Origin: Bdellovibrionales bacterium
GTDB taxonomy: Bacteria; Bdellovibrionota; UBA2428
Assembly (NCBI GenBank): GCA_018266335.1
Contig: JAFEAR010000050.1
Location: forward strand, 1 to 25,212
DNA length: 25,212 nt
Direction: 5' to 3'
Part shown: piece by piece, positions 7,410 to 14,951 of the stretch
Layout: each line of letters starts with the position of its first letter
How positions within the stretch are numbered: position 1 is the first letter of the stretch
The notes under the pieces: generated by a model
Database searches by the model: none
What the model saw: the letters and a program-made list of their open reading frames with translations, nothing else
What the model was told of the DNA's origin: nothing
Translations under genes and position numbers: made by a program

Positions 7410-8405
7410 ATGGAATATTCGTGCTCGAAAATCATCTTCAACAATAGAAGGAGGATGGCGGGCTTTGGTCTTGCGCAGGTTCTCATAGCCACCGCGGCTG
7501 TTGGAGGCTTGGGAGTGGTTGTGGCGAGTCTCATGAACAACCTCAATCGGACGCACAAGACGGTAAGCATCCTCAATGTCGCCTCAGATTTAGAGACGCG
7601 ATTTCGGGCGGTCACGCTTTCAAGTCGCGCGCTCTCGAATACGCGAGCTGCCAATCCTGGGTTTGCTACTTGCTTTGATGCCGCAACCGGGTGCAGCTCA
7701 AACGGCCCGCAGCCGATCGAGCTGCGAGATGCGGCCAACAATATTCTGATCCCGCGCCCCTCGACCTCCGGAGGCAGCGTTACAGTGGACGACGGAGGTA
7801 GTCTTTGCACTCCATCGCCGTCTAATCCTGGTTGCCGTTGGAGTGCCGTGTCGGAAATTCAGCCGCTCGGATGTTCTGCGCCCGGCTGTCATCCACAGAG
7901 TTTTGATCTCGTCTCCGAAATTCGCCCGCTTGAGTCCGCGCTGAAGATGGGAACACCTCTGGCCCCGCGTAGAATTCAGGCCAAAGCGGTTCCAAAGGAA
8001 ATGTTCATGGGGGCGTCTAGCTCGACACTTTCTTGTCCGGCGGGCCAAGTCATGAAGGGACTGCTTCTCGATGGAACGCCTGATTGCGTGGATGGAATGG
8101 CGGAAATGTGCGCGGGCTTGGGTGGGATATACAATTCGACCTCGACGCCGAAGTGCGACCTGAAGGGAACTCGAAAGATTGTCTGTCGGCAGCTTGTGGG
8201 GAACCCTGCGGTTGGAACGGCGAACTCTCCTCGCTGTAGCAGTCTAGGCGCTGACTGGCAGACGACTGGTGGAGGTGGATGGGTGCATAACGGCGTCTGG
8301 TATGCCGTCGTGAACATGCCGCAAGGGGACTATTACTCTTCGAGTGGGGCAGCGGGGACAACCGATCAGTTCCGCTCCTACGTTATTTGCTGCAAGATGG
8401 AATAG
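7410..8405 (+). CDS. Prepilin/pseudopilin-like protein with Cys-rich C-terminus
   Basis: The N-terminus has a type IV prepilin-like signal: a basic NNRRRMAG leader, then FGLAQVLIATAAVGGLGVVVASLM, a hydrophobic helix of about 20 residues after a G-F junction typical of PilD cleavage. The usual glutamate at position 5 of the mature protein is glutamine here. The 332-residue length is long for a pilin and fits a minor pilin or pilus-tip protein. The C-terminal half is Cys-rich (CPAGQVMKG, CVDGMAEMCAGLGG, CDLKG, VICCKME), suggesting disulphides. ATG 7410 follows GAGGTG; a TTG at 7407 is also possible. The gene starts 8 nt after the fibre-like gene, so the two are probably translationally linked and may assemble together on the surface; that partnership is inferred. 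Confidence 0.7.
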   Translation: MEYSCSKIIFNNRRRMAGFGLAQVLIATAAVGGLGVVVASLMNNLNRTHKTVSILNVASDLETRFRAVTLSSRALSNTRAANPGFATCFDAATGCSSNGPQPIELRDAANNILIPRPSTSGGSVTVDDGGSLCTPSPSNPGCRWSAVSEIQPLGCSAPGCHPQSFDLVSEIRPLESALKMGTPLAPRRIQAKAVPKEMFMGASSSTLSCPAGQVMKGLLLDGTPDCVDGMAEMCAGLGGIYNSTSTPKCDLKGTRKIVCRQLVGNPAVGTANSPRCSSLGADWQTTGGGGWVHNGVWYAVVNMPQGDYYSSSGAAGTTDQFRSYVICCKME

Positions 8406-8579
8406 GCTGGGAATTCGCCGTTCCCACTGCGGGGTCCGGCACCAGTCCAGGAAATTCCGGTGACTCAGCTCGCGCGGGCATGGGCGATGGCGGCACAGCC
8501 ACAAATGATGGCGACGATGGAATCCTGATTATTTCTTGGTGAAATGCTGCCTTCTTAGGTGATTAAGTCGCTCCTTTTC

Positions 8580-8939
8580 TTAATTTTCACCACACATTTT
8601 CATTAGAAGCCCCGCGGCGATGAGTTGATTCTGAGGAATGTCGTTCATCTCGAAGGCTTGATAGTTGAAAGTCTTTTCGTTCTTGTTGACGACGAATTGA
8701 AGAGCGGCGCTCACGGGTTTCTCCATGAAAGTCATTTTTCCGCGAATCGTGACATAGTGCTTGCCGTCGGCGGCTTGGCCGCTTTCCCAGCGAGGCGTTC
8801 CGAAGAAGTCACTAACGACACGATCCACCGTCTTCTGTGGGCAGGCCGATAGGCTTCCCTGTTTCACCATCTGGATCTCTTGGGAATCTATGCAGGCCCC
8901 GAGGGTGAGGCAGGCTATGAGGGCGAAGAGCTTACGCAT
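8580..8939 (-). CDS. Small lipoprotein, 119 aa
   Basis: Starts MRKLFALIACLTLGACIDSQ, with a clear lipobox (LGAC) giving a lipidated Cys at about residue 16. A longer upstream frame overlaps the previous gene and is less likely; ATG 8939 has AAAGG upstream. The mature part contains QKTVDRVVSDFFGTPRWESG and a beta-rich section (KHYVTIRGKMTF; SAALQFVVNKNEKTFNYQAFEM), matching the general shape of small periplasm-facing lipoproteins. The family is not named with certainty. It is the last gene of the minus-strand envelope operon that starts near 13600 or 13242, and it converges on the pilin gene ending at 8405; the 174 bp between them hold only a weak GGGAA/TTCCC inverted repeat. Confidence 0.75.
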   Translation of the reverse strand: MRKLFALIACLTLGACIDSQEIQMVKQGSLSACPQKTVDRVVSDFFGTPRWESGQAADGKHYVTIRGKMTFMEKPVSAALQFVVNKNEKTFNYQAFEMNDIPQNQLIAAGLLMKMCGEN

Positions 8940-8959
8940 GCGGAAAGACCTTTCGTTCA

Positions 8960-9712
8960 TTAGAGAAAAAAGGAAAGAAAGAAGCACGCCCACCAGGCGA
9001 AGAAGTACGCCTGACTCTGTTTTAGTTTGCTTGCGCGTTGATAGAGATACACTGGAACGAGAAAGGCCCAACCGGCGTTGGGAGCGGCGTGGCCTGAGTG
9101 CTTGAGGGATTTCTCATCGGCAATGCAAAGCGAGATATTCAAAACGAGGGTAATGAGCCAGAGATTGTGCGCCGGCACTCCGGCTGCGCCCCCAACTATG
9201 GCTTGTAGAAAGGCGCCCGTGACGGGAGCAAAAGCTAGAGCCCAGGCGAGGCCATTCTTTACGGCATCACCAGTCAGGGGCGGCGGCACGGTGCTTTCTG
9301 TGGAAAATTCGGAATATCGGATGGCTTGCCAATCCTTCATGCCGACTTTCCACACAAGAGAGTTTGCGTGAAGCGAACCCGTTTTGACGAGTTCCGTTAC
9401 TCGGACGCGGCCGACGGGACCGTAGCGCTTGCCGTCGATTTCGTAGTACCAATTGTTATCGGCGGCATGTGCGACGGTGGGCTGTAGGCCGGGAGGTTTG
9501 GGGCGCGCGGGAGTTTGCGGGCTAGGCAGCGCAATGCACTTGTCGAGCGTTGACCAATCGGCAAGTCCTTCATGCCAGCAAGGAGTGTTGGACGCGATCT
9601 TCCCTTGGGCGAACAGATCGCGTAACTCGCTTTCACCTAGAGGCCCCCTTTGGGCATCTTGAAGGTAGACGAAGAATGCTTTCCCCGCTCTAGCTAGATT
9701 GTCGCTCGCCAT
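8960..9712 (-). CDS. Membrane protein with two GYF_2 (DUF4339) domains
   Basis: 250 residues. Two GYF_2-type domains are visible: residues about 12-55 (FFVYLQDAQRGPLGESELRDLF, WHEGLADWSTL) and about 85-135 (NWYYEIDGKRYGPVGRVRV, VWKVGMKDWQAI), each with the W/F-Y, GP and W-x-DW pattern. They are joined by a Pro-rich linker. The C-terminal 90 residues contain three or four hydrophobic segments (AWALAFAPVTGAFLQAIVGG, HNLWLITLVLNISLCIAD, the Trp/Phe-rich end), so the protein is membrane-anchored with the GYF_2 domains probably cytosolic. GYF_2 domains are thought to bind peptides; no ligand can be named here. ATG 9712 has a strong GAGGAGGA ribosome binding site. It lies between two lipoprotein genes in the minus-strand operon. 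Confidence 0.85.
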   Translation of the reverse strand: MASDNLARAGKAFFVYLQDAQRGPLGESELRDLFAQGKIASNTPCWHEGLADWSTLDKCIALPSPQTPARPKPPGLQPTVAHAADNNWYYEIDGKRYGPVGRVRVTELVKTGSLHANSLVWKVGMKDWQAIRYSEFSTESTVPPPLTGDAVKNGLAWALAFAPVTGAFLQAIVGGAAGVPAHNLWLITLVLNISLCIADEKSLKHSGHAAPNAGWAFLVPVYLYQRASKLKQSQAYFFAWWACFFLSFFL

Positions 9713-9758
9713 AGATCCTCCTCATTTGCCAATCGGCCAAACGCTCGATGAAAGTTGA

Positions 9759-10388
9759 CTACTCCTTCGCTGGAGCAGGTGCCGCGTTCACGAATTTGTC
9801 CCAATGCTCGTCGACTTTTTTGGAGAAGTTGGCGGAGAGCTGCCCGCCTCCTTCGCGCTTGGCGATTGCGCGGCGGACGGCTTCTTTGAGATCGCTTTCG
9901 GCCATGGTGACGGTGACGAAGACTTTGTACTTCGTGATCCGGGCTCCCGAGTCGGTTGTGGTGGCAACTTTTTCCCAATAGCGGCGGCCGGGCTTGATGC
10001 TGGAGGTCAGCATTTCGGAGGCTTCGGCGCCGATGAAGCGGGCTTGGGAAGAATCCCCAGAGGTGCCTTCTTCTGCGTTTTGGAACACGAAGCTAAGTTT
10101 GCTTTCGATCTGGCTTGCGATGGCGGCCTTCGCATTGTTTTCCGCGATTCGGTAGGCGGCATCGACTCGATGATCGCCCGGAATCGTGGTCAAGCCGAGC
10201 GAAACGGCTTGGGCGTTTTCGATTTTGAAAGGTTCAGTTTCATCAATCCAACTCGGACGTTCCTTAAGATCGTTTGCGCGAGAGAGAACCTTGTCCTCTT
10301 GATTTTCCGGCGAAGGAGGATGCGAGCTGCAAGCCCCGAGGAGGGCGAGAGCGGAGAAGATGAGGACATGATGGGATTGAGGTTTCAT
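9759..10388 (-). CDS. LPP20-like lipoprotein
   Basis: ATG 10388 (MKPQSHHVLIFSALALLGAC) is preceded by AAAGGAA and gives a lipoprotein signal with lipobox LGAC. The alternative upstream start lacks this and overlaps the previous gene. The mature protein has RPSWIDETEPF, an AVSLGLTTIPGDHRVDAAYRIAENNAKAAI-type helix and a VFVTVTMAESDLKEAVRRAI segment, which follows the LPP20 family pattern: W-I/V, then G-x-G/G-L, then Ala-rich helix, then beta strands. It is probably anchored in the outer membrane facing the periplasm, with unknown molecular role. It shares this fold pattern with the gene at 12164-12907, so the operon may hold two related proteins. Confidence 0.72.
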   Translation of the reverse strand: MKPQSHHVLIFSALALLGACSSHPPSPENQEDKVLSRANDLKERPSWIDETEPFKIENAQAVSLGLTTIPGDHRVDAAYRIAENNAKAAIASQIESKLSFVFQNAEEGTSGDSSQARFIGAEASEMLTSSIKPGRRYWEKVATTTDSGARITKYKVFVTVTMAESDLKEAVRRAIAKREGGGQLSANFSKKVDEHWDKFVNAAPAPAKE

Positions 10389-10408
10389 ACAAAATTTCCT
10401 TTCTTTCG

Positions 10409-11062
10409 TTAGAACATGACCTTGTAACCGAGGGCGCACCACTTCGAGAGGTCGTTGGGGCCGAAGTAGCTATTGTCGGTGCTCAGGCTGAGGTTTTTGG
10501 TTGCTCCGCATTCAAGATGGGCGCCGCGATACGTGACGAACGCGGACCCTGCGGCGCCTCCCGTGCGGACGGAACTCACCTTGTATTGCTTGCTGACGTA
10601 GCCGTAAGTGTTCACGGTGATTGTCTGGTAAGCGGTCCAGAAGCCAAGTTCGTAGCTCGGTCGAAATCCGACGGCCCACGTCTTGTTGGCCACCGCATAC
10701 ACAGGGAGTCCTGCGCGAACAAGGTATCCTCGTTCCCCGTCTGATGAACCTTCGGATGGGCTGCCGCCAATCCTCATTCCAAGGTCGAAAGAAAGGCCGA
10801 GAACTCCGAAGAATCGCTTTTCGGCTCCACCAAAAATTCCGAACATGGTCTTTTGAAGGGCGGGGCTATATGGAGCAGACGCGAGATCGAGGCTGAAGAT
10901 GCCAAACCAACCGTTGTTCACTCCGTCTAGGATGTCATCTTGGTTTTTAAAAAAGCCCTCTTGGCTAAAGCTCGAATCGAATTCGGATGAATCAAAAGTG
11001 ATGGCATGGGCTCCGGAGGAGACGACAAGTAATGCCAAGAATAAGTGCTTGAGTGACTTCAT
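10409..11062 (-). CDS. Outer-membrane beta-barrel-like protein
   Basis: 217 residues with a Sec signal peptide (MKSLKHLFLALLVVSSGAHA, cleavage before ITF). The mature protein is rich in Gly, Tyr and alternating hydrophobic strands (FFGVLGLSFDLGMRIGG, WAVGFRPSYELGFWTAY, GSAFVTYRGAHLECGA) and ends in Phe (ALGYKVMF), the usual C-terminal residue of BAM-inserted barrels. About eight to ten strands fit the length. No specific family is recognised. ATG 11062 has GGAGA upstream. It lies 11 nt after the gene ending at 11074 and 20 nt before the LPP20-like gene, consistent with one envelope operon. Confidence 0.7.
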   Translation of the reverse strand: MKSLKHLFLALLVVSSGAHAITFDSSEFDSSFSQEGFFKNQDDILDGVNNGWFGIFSLDLASAPYSPALQKTMFGIFGGAEKRFFGVLGLSFDLGMRIGGSPSEGSSDGERGYLVRAGLPVYAVANKTWAVGFRPSYELGFWTAYQTITVNTYGYVSKQYKVSSVRTGGAAGSAFVTYRGAHLECGATKNLSLSTDNSYFGPNDLSKWCALGYKVMF

Positions 11063-11073
11063 GGGTGTCTCCG

Positions 11074-12195
11074 TTACCTTGAAAGAAGGTCATCCTTTGG
11101 TATGGCGAACTGGCATATAGGCCCCAGCTCGAGCTCGACTGAAAATTGAATGTAGCGGCCGTCTTCGCTCGGGGATTCTTGGAAGTGCGTCGTTTTGGAA
11201 AAGTATTTTGTCCAGGCATCGCTCTGGTCTTGGATGAATTCACTCGGCGAATTAGCGCGCGTTATCGTCTCACCGAGTATTTTTCGTTGCTCGGCTTGGG
11301 GCATGTAGAGAACAAAGAAGTTCCGAAGAATTGCGGCTTCACCATAGAGAAAAGGTCGCAGAGGATAGATGGTTTGCGTGGATGTGGAGCTGCCATTCTC
11401 AAGCTGTATGGTCATGGCGCCAGGGCTTACCCAAAGACCGCCTACGCCTAGTTCATGCGGCAGGTAGGCAACGGAGTCCGTGACTCCCGGCTTAAACGTC
11501 CGTTCTGGGTCATAGGCGGTACGTTTGTTCTCGGAGCCAAGTTGGTTTGCGGGCATGGTGAAACGTGTCATGGTGTTAGAGGCAAGATAGATGGGAGCAT
11601 TTGCGTCCGAGGCGGAAGCAAAGAACATGAAACTCGCGGGCGCGTCGGGCTTAATCTTAGGCGCATTGGGAAAGAAGTCTCCCTTCTTGGCTCCCAGGGG
11701 AAGCGTATAGAAATTGAGGTCGCCTGAGCACTCGGACGCTTCGCTCTCGGGCTTCATGGATGGAAAGCTCGCGAAGTTGAAAAACTCCTTAGCGAGCTCC
11801 GTAGCGGCTGCCTTCCAGTTCTTTTGAAGTGTGGTGGCCTGATCGACAGGGATGCCTGATTCAACTTTAGGAACGATCCAGCGTATATATTCTTTGATTG
11901 AGCGCGTGGGACGTTTGTCCGTTCCGCAGTAGTTCGAGAGCCACTTTCTAAGGGCTTTTGTATTCGGTTCATCTTTGCTCAGATCGAGCGCCTTCGAGTT
12001 CCATGCCTTCGATCCGCCGGGAACGGCACCATTAGCTACGAGCGAAGAGGAAAGCGTATTTCTTCCGTACCCCGAAGAAGAGGCGCAGAAGAGGGAACCT
12101 TTGAAGTCGCGGATGCTGCCGGCGAAGCAAGGGGAAGTCCCAATGCTGAAGGCCAAGGCTACCTTAGTTGCTGTTGAGAAAAATTTGGATTCCAT
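11074..12195 (-). CDS. Hypothetical secreted protein, 373 aa
   Basis: Has a probable Sec signal peptide (MESKFFSTATKVALAFSIGT then SPCFAG, cleavage after CFA). The mature part contains GTDKRPTRSIKEYIRWIVPKV, several Cys residues, and a C-terminal section with FFVLYMPQAEQRKILGETI and IQFSVELELGPICQF. I see no repeats, membrane segments or known catalytic motif, and I do not recognise the family. Its start overlaps the end of the upstream gene by 32 nt, indicating translational coupling; GAGGAA lies about 10 nt before the ATG. It is probably a periplasmic or outer-membrane partner of the LPP20-like and barrel-like proteins in the same operon. Confidence 0.65.
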   Translation of the reverse strand: MESKFFSTATKVALAFSIGTSPCFAGSIRDFKGSLFCASSSGYGRNTLSSSLVANGAVPGGSKAWNSKALDLSKDEPNTKALRKWLSNYCGTDKRPTRSIKEYIRWIVPKVESGIPVDQATTLQKNWKAAATELAKEFFNFASFPSMKPESEASECSGDLNFYTLPLGAKKGDFFPNAPKIKPDAPASFMFFASASDANAPIYLASNTMTRFTMPANQLGSENKRTAYDPERTFKPGVTDSVAYLPHELGVGGLWVSPGAMTIQLENGSSTSTQTIYPLRPFLYGEAAILRNFFVLYMPQAEQRKILGETITRANSPSEFIQDQSDAWTKYFSKTTHFQESPSEDGRYIQFSVELELGPICQFAIPKDDLLSR

Positions 12196-12907
12196 CTTGG
12201 GGGCTTCCTCTGAGGTCGTTTGCGTCTAGGTGTTGTGGAATAAATCCCGCGGCCCGAACGATGACTTCTTCATCGTTTGGTTGAAGGACAAGGGGTTGTG
12301 GATTGGTGTCGCAACGAATTACGCGAGGTGAAGGGCCTCGCACGAGCAGGTCGTCGCACATGGGAATCGAACTGATCGTGATTCGCTTGAGCTGGCTTGC
12401 GACGCTGCGAATCTTTAGGGGACCAAGGGAGGAAGACTTGGGCTTCGTTGCTTCCTGTAGCCTAGCGCTCGCTTCCTGGGGGTTGCTCTTGGGCGCCTCT
12501 ATATCCCTCGTCTCGGTTTTCGAGAGATCAAATTCGCACTGAAGATAGAGGCGGATTCCTGAGCCTGCTTCTTCAAGTTCTTCGCGAAGAGTTCGGCAGG
12601 GGAAGTTCTTGATTTCGGCGGCGGTTGAAATTTCCTGGTGAAGAGCTGCATCTCGCTCGGTTTGGATGGTGGAGCTTCGCACTTTAACGGAAGTAGCCAG
12701 TTGATCCGCGGCGCTCGATCGGCAGTGGTCGAGCGCGTCTCGGCGCGCGGTGTCGATTGAGGGGCCGGTGCCGTCGCAGGTAATCCGAAGGAGGTTGCCG
12801 CTTCGGGTGGGAGCACTTTGAGTGACCCACTTTGGAATAGCCCAGGCGGAGCAGGGCGATCCCAGCCAAGCGACAAGTGCGATAGAAAGAGATCCGGAAA
12901 CCCGCAT
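12164..12907 (-). CDS. Secreted LPP20/DUF4384-like protein
   Basis: 247 residues with a Sec signal peptide ending SPCSAWA before IPKWV. Residues about 23-130 follow an LPP20-like pattern: IPKWV near the mature N-terminus, LLRITCDGTGPSIDTARRDA, an Ala-rich helix with CRSSAADQLA, and LYLQCEFDLS at the end. The second half is Pro/Ser-rich, then IVRAAGFIPQHLDANDL. Two Cys pairs could form disulphides. Unlike the gene at 9759 it has no lipobox and so should be soluble in the periplasm. It overlaps the next gene by 32 nt and follows the small membrane protein by 14 nt. The family call is tentative. Confidence 0.6.
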   Translation of the reverse strand: MRVSGSLSIALVAWLGSPCSAWAIPKWVTQSAPTRSGNLLRITCDGTGPSIDTARRDALDHCRSSAADQLATSVKVRSSTIQTERDAALHQEISTAAEIKNFPCRTLREELEEAGSGIRLYLQCEFDLSKTETRDIEAPKSNPQEASARLQEATKPKSSSLGPLKIRSVASQLKRITISSIPMCDDLLVRGPSPRVIRCDTNPQPLVLQPNDEEVIVRAAGFIPQHLDANDLRGSPQDGIQIFLNSN

Positions 12908-12921
12908 CTAGGAATCCCTCG

Positions 12922-13242
12922 TTAGGCAACTTTATTTGTGAAGGTGGGAGGGATGGGGTCAACATGCAGGCCGACAAGCGCGAGAGTTCTACGATCCTCG
13001 TCAGAATGAGGCGTGTATCCATTCTCGAGTAGGTGCTTCATCCACATCTTGTTGATGAGGAACGGAAGAACAAACTGAGAAAGGCCACCCGTCACGATGC
13101 TGACGCAAAAGTAGATGGCGGCAAATCCATACCAGGATCGGAGCAGTGGCACGAAGAAGCCGAAGAAGAAACTCGTCCAAGAGAACCCGGTGGGACATTC
13201 GCGGATGAGGCCCGTGGCGTGGTGTCGTAGTCGAACGTGCAT
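12922..13242 (-). CDS. Small membrane protein, DUF2628/HrgC-like
   Basis: 106 residues. Residues about 17-70 include FSWTSFFFGFFVPLLRSWYG and FCVSIVTGGLSQFVLPF, two or three membrane segments followed by INKMWMKHLLENGYTP. This order (F-F-P-L-hydrophobic, W, G-hydrophobic, N-hydrophobic, L-x-x-G-Y-x-P) is that of DUF2628/HrgC-type inner-membrane proteins, whose function is unknown. A strong AAAGGAA ribosome binding site precedes ATG 13242. It is the second gene after the XRE regulator (19-nt gap) in the same direction. Confidence 0.75.
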   Translation of the reverse strand: MHVRLRHHATGLIRECPTGFSWTSFFFGFFVPLLRSWYGFAAIYFCVSIVTGGLSQFVLPFLINKMWMKHLLENGYTPHSDEDRRTLALVGLHVDPIPPTFTNKVA

Positions 13243-13261
13243 ATAGATATTCCTTTCGCGG

Positions 13262-13600
13262 TTACTTTCTCTCCCGCGGCCGGGTGGCCATGGGAGGGGT
13301 TTGAAGTTCTTTTTCTACCGTGATGCGGTAGGTTCCTTGGTGGATCGAGACAAAGCGCCGAGCTGTTTCTTGAACGAGGTCTTCGATGACCCGTTCCTCC
13401 GGGTGCTTTCCTGTGACTAGGTATTCGACGCTGACTCCAATGTAGGAGGCAAGGCGCCAAAGAGCTTCCGCTTTGGGTTCTTGTTTGCCGTTAGCCCACT
13501 GAGACAGAGTGGACATAGGGATGCCGGCGCCTTGGGCGAGATCCTTGATGCTCAAATTCCGCTCGGCGATGAGCTGGCGTAAGTTGTTGGCAATGCTCAT
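13262..13600 (-). CDS. XRE-family transcriptional regulator
   Basis: 112 residues. Residues about 5-62 are a complete Cro/C1-type helix-turn-helix: NNLRQLIAERNLSIKDLAQ, then AGIPMSTLSQWANGKQEP (recognition helix), then ALWRLASYIGVSVEYLVTG. The C-terminal 45 residues (HPEERVIEDLVQETARRF) may dimerise. It is the first gene of the minus-strand envelope group. A perfect 9-bp inverted repeat about 65 bp upstream of its start (13665-13686) is a likely operator, suggesting autoregulation and control of the genes downstream (13242 to 8580). Confidence 0.9.
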   Translation of the reverse strand: MSIANNLRQLIAERNLSIKDLAQGAGIPMSTLSQWANGKQEPKAEALWRLASYIGVSVEYLVTGKHPEERVIEDLVQETARRFVSIHQGTYRITVEKELQTPPMATRPRERK

Positions 13601-13664
13601 TACGAAGTACCTTCGGAAAAATTGACGCTTGGTTGAGTCGAGTTCCGAACATGGAAATTTATTG

Positions 13665-13686
13665 CTGAATTCGGAATCGAATTCAG
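13665..13686. promoter_or_regulatory. Candidate operator, perfect 9-bp inverted repeat
   Basis: CTGAATTCG (13665-13673), spacer GAAT, CGAATTCAG (13678-13686). It lies in the 174-bp gap upstream of the XRE gene and downstream of the DUF3768 gene. Size and symmetry fit a dimeric Cro/C1-type repressor. A smaller palindrome GTTCCGAAC (13642-13650) is nearby. Binding is inferred. Confidence 0.55.
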
Positions 13687-13774
13687 TAAACGGAAGTCTG
13701 ATGAGTGGTTGGGTATGCTTGATGTGGTCACTAACTCCTCCTTTCAGGGGTTGCTCATCTATGGCTTCCGAGCC

Positions 13775-14083
13775 TCAATATTCCTCGGCTCGCATAATGG
13801 TAAGAACGCGATGGCCGTCTTCCTCGAAGAAGCGATATGTCGAATCGTAGTAGTCGATTTTCCAGAAATAGCGTTGACCTCGGACTTCGACTGCGCCGAA
13901 GTCGTGCTCTTGGTGCGGGTCGTTTTCGGGCTCGAAGTCTGAAAAATTTCTCACGGCCTCAATGATGAGCGGAAGATCTTCAGTCTGGCTTACGGATCGA
14001 GTGAGTATGATTTGCCCATGGGCAGATGAGAACGATGTGCGAAGCAGGTCGTTTTTGCGGGCGATTTCATTTTTCGGGTTCAT
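13775..14083 (-). CDS. DUF3768 family protein
   Basis: 102 residues matching DUF3768 along its length: IARKNDLLRTSF near the N-terminus, GQIILTRSV, VRNFSDFEPENDPHQEHDFG, then FWKIDYYDSTYRFF and the C-terminal RVLTIMRAEEY. This family is widespread on plasmids and integrative elements, often near replication or transfer genes; its biochemical role is unknown. ATG 14083 has a strong AAGGAGGAA ribosome binding site. Two long palindromes lie directly upstream (14101-14147, 14184-14237). With the DUF3560 gene at the left edge it suggests that the window contains mobile-element-derived cargo. Confidence 0.88.
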   Translation of the reverse strand: MNPKNEIARKNDLLRTSFSSAHGQIILTRSVSQTEDLPLIIEAVRNFSDFEPENDPHQEHDFGAVEVRGQRYFWKIDYYDSTYRFFEEDGHRVLTIMRAEEY

Positions 14084-14100
14084 AAAAATTCCTCCTTGGG

Positions 14101-14147
14101 CTTATTCATCGAGCCCTTTCGCCTGAACGAAGGGGTCGATGAATAAG
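14101..14147. repeat. Long palindrome A (20-bp stem)
   Basis: CTTATTCATCGA (14101-14112) pairs perfectly with TCGATGAATAAG (14136-14147). Inside this CCCTTTCG pairs with CGAAGGGG (one G-T pair), around a 6-nt loop, with one bulged G. No T-tract follows on either strand. It lies 18 bp upstream of the DUF3768 start, in its 5' untranslated or promoter region. Confidence 0.75.
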
Positions 14148-14183
14148 TGTTCGAGGAAACTTAAAAGTGAGCTGGTCTAATTG

Positions 14184-14237
14184 GAGGCCGGGAGCGAAGA
14201 TCGTGACAGATGTATCTGGCGCGATCTTCGCGGCCTC
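14184..14237. repeat. Long palindrome B (three-part stem)
   Basis: GAGGCC (14184-14189) pairs with GGCCTC (14232-14237), GCGAAGATCG (14194-14203) with CGATCTTCGC (14222-14231), and CAGAT (14207-14211) with ATCTG (14214-14218). This makes an extended stem-loop of 54 nt with short internal bulges. No poly-T follows. It lies 37 nt from palindrome A in the same non-coding gap. Confidence 0.75.
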
Positions 14238-14319
14238 GATAAATGAGCGATCGACGGAGAGTTTTCTGGAAGTCCGAGCGTGGCTCGACTAGAATGTGGC
14301 TACAGGGATCAAAAAGTAT

Positions 14320-14484
14320 ATGAATACGAGCGAGAGAGCAGTTTTTGAGAAAATGGTGGGCTTACTTGAAACGGTGCTTGGAACCATCGAACCGAGCAAT
14401 CAGGTGATGCAAATGTGGCTTGTTAAGGTTCAAGAGACCGTGAACGAAGCTAAAGCTGTTCTGAAAAAATCGCAGAAGAGCTAA
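14320..14484 (+). CDS. Small helical hypothetical protein, 54 aa
   Basis: ATG 14320 opens a short frame (MNTSERAVFEKMVGLLETVL, then a Q/K/E-rich amphipathic helix) ending TAA at 14482-14484. A GTG at 14296 would add 8 residues. There is no strong ribosome binding site. The composition is a plausible single long amphipathic helix. It lies just downstream of the two palindromes and convergent with the HTH gene at 14504. I do not recognise it and it may not be translated. Confidence 0.4.
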   Translation: MNTSERAVFEKMVGLLETVLGTIEPSNQVMQMWLVKVQETVNEAKAVLKKSQKS

Positions 14485-14503
14485 GAATCGCCGATGGCGT
14501 CGG

Positions 14504-14857
14504 TTAGAGCTTCCACTTCGAGCGGATAAAACGGATCAAGCCGACGTATTCGACCTTCTCCGCTTCCGAAAGTTGATTGCCATAGTCGAGCCAAACGAAA
14601 TCGCCGTGATTGAGTTCGGCGGGGTCGCTTTGGGGGAGAGTGGCAAGGGTCTTCGCCGAAACACCTCGGGCGCGAAGCAGTCTCAGGAGCGTATCCGAGC
14701 GGAGACTCCTCGTTCTGATGCCCGAGCGTAGAGTTTCGTCGCTGATGCCGGCCTTCTTGGCAAGTTGGCGGCGTTCCTTGGTGGTCATGCCTTTGGGAAC
14801 AACGAGCGCGAGAAGCCGCTCCAATATCAATTTCACTTCATCATCAAGTTTGGACAT
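14504..14857 (-). CDS. Helix-turn-helix DNA-binding protein
   Basis: 117 residues. Residues about 25-70 (TTKERRQLAKKAGISDETLR, SLRSDTLLRLLRARGVS) look like an XRE-type helix-turn-helix with a basic recognition helix. The C-terminal 45 residues include LNHGDFVWLDYGNQLSEAEK and an aromatic/basic end. It is divergent from the gene at 14937, and an inverted repeat (14924-14951) covers that gene's start region, so autoregulation or control of 14937 is plausible. The DNA-binding call is moderately sure; its target is inferred. Confidence 0.7.
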   Translation of the reverse strand: MSKLDDEVKLILERLLALVVPKGMTTKERRQLAKKAGISDETLRSGIRTRSLRSDTLLRLLRARGVSAKTLATLPQSDPAELNHGDFVWLDYGNQLSEAEKVEYVGLIRFIRSKWKL

Positions 14858-14923
14858 TCCGGTAAAAAATCCCCCTCCACATAGAAATTCTTTCAGAAAA
14901 ACAGAGGGTTACGAAATGTAATA

Positions 14924-14951
14924 TTCCACCGATAATATGTTTTCGGTGGAA
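14924..14951. promoter_or_regulatory. Candidate operator, 9-bp inverted repeat
   Basis: TTCCACCGA (14924-14932) and TCGGTGGAA (14943-14951) are perfect inverted copies with a 10-nt spacer, extended by flanking ATAT/ATAT. The arms lie between the divergent HTH gene (start 14857) and the gene starting near 14937, and overlap the first codons of the latter if ATG 14937 is used. A dimeric regulator site is the simplest reading. Confidence 0.5.
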
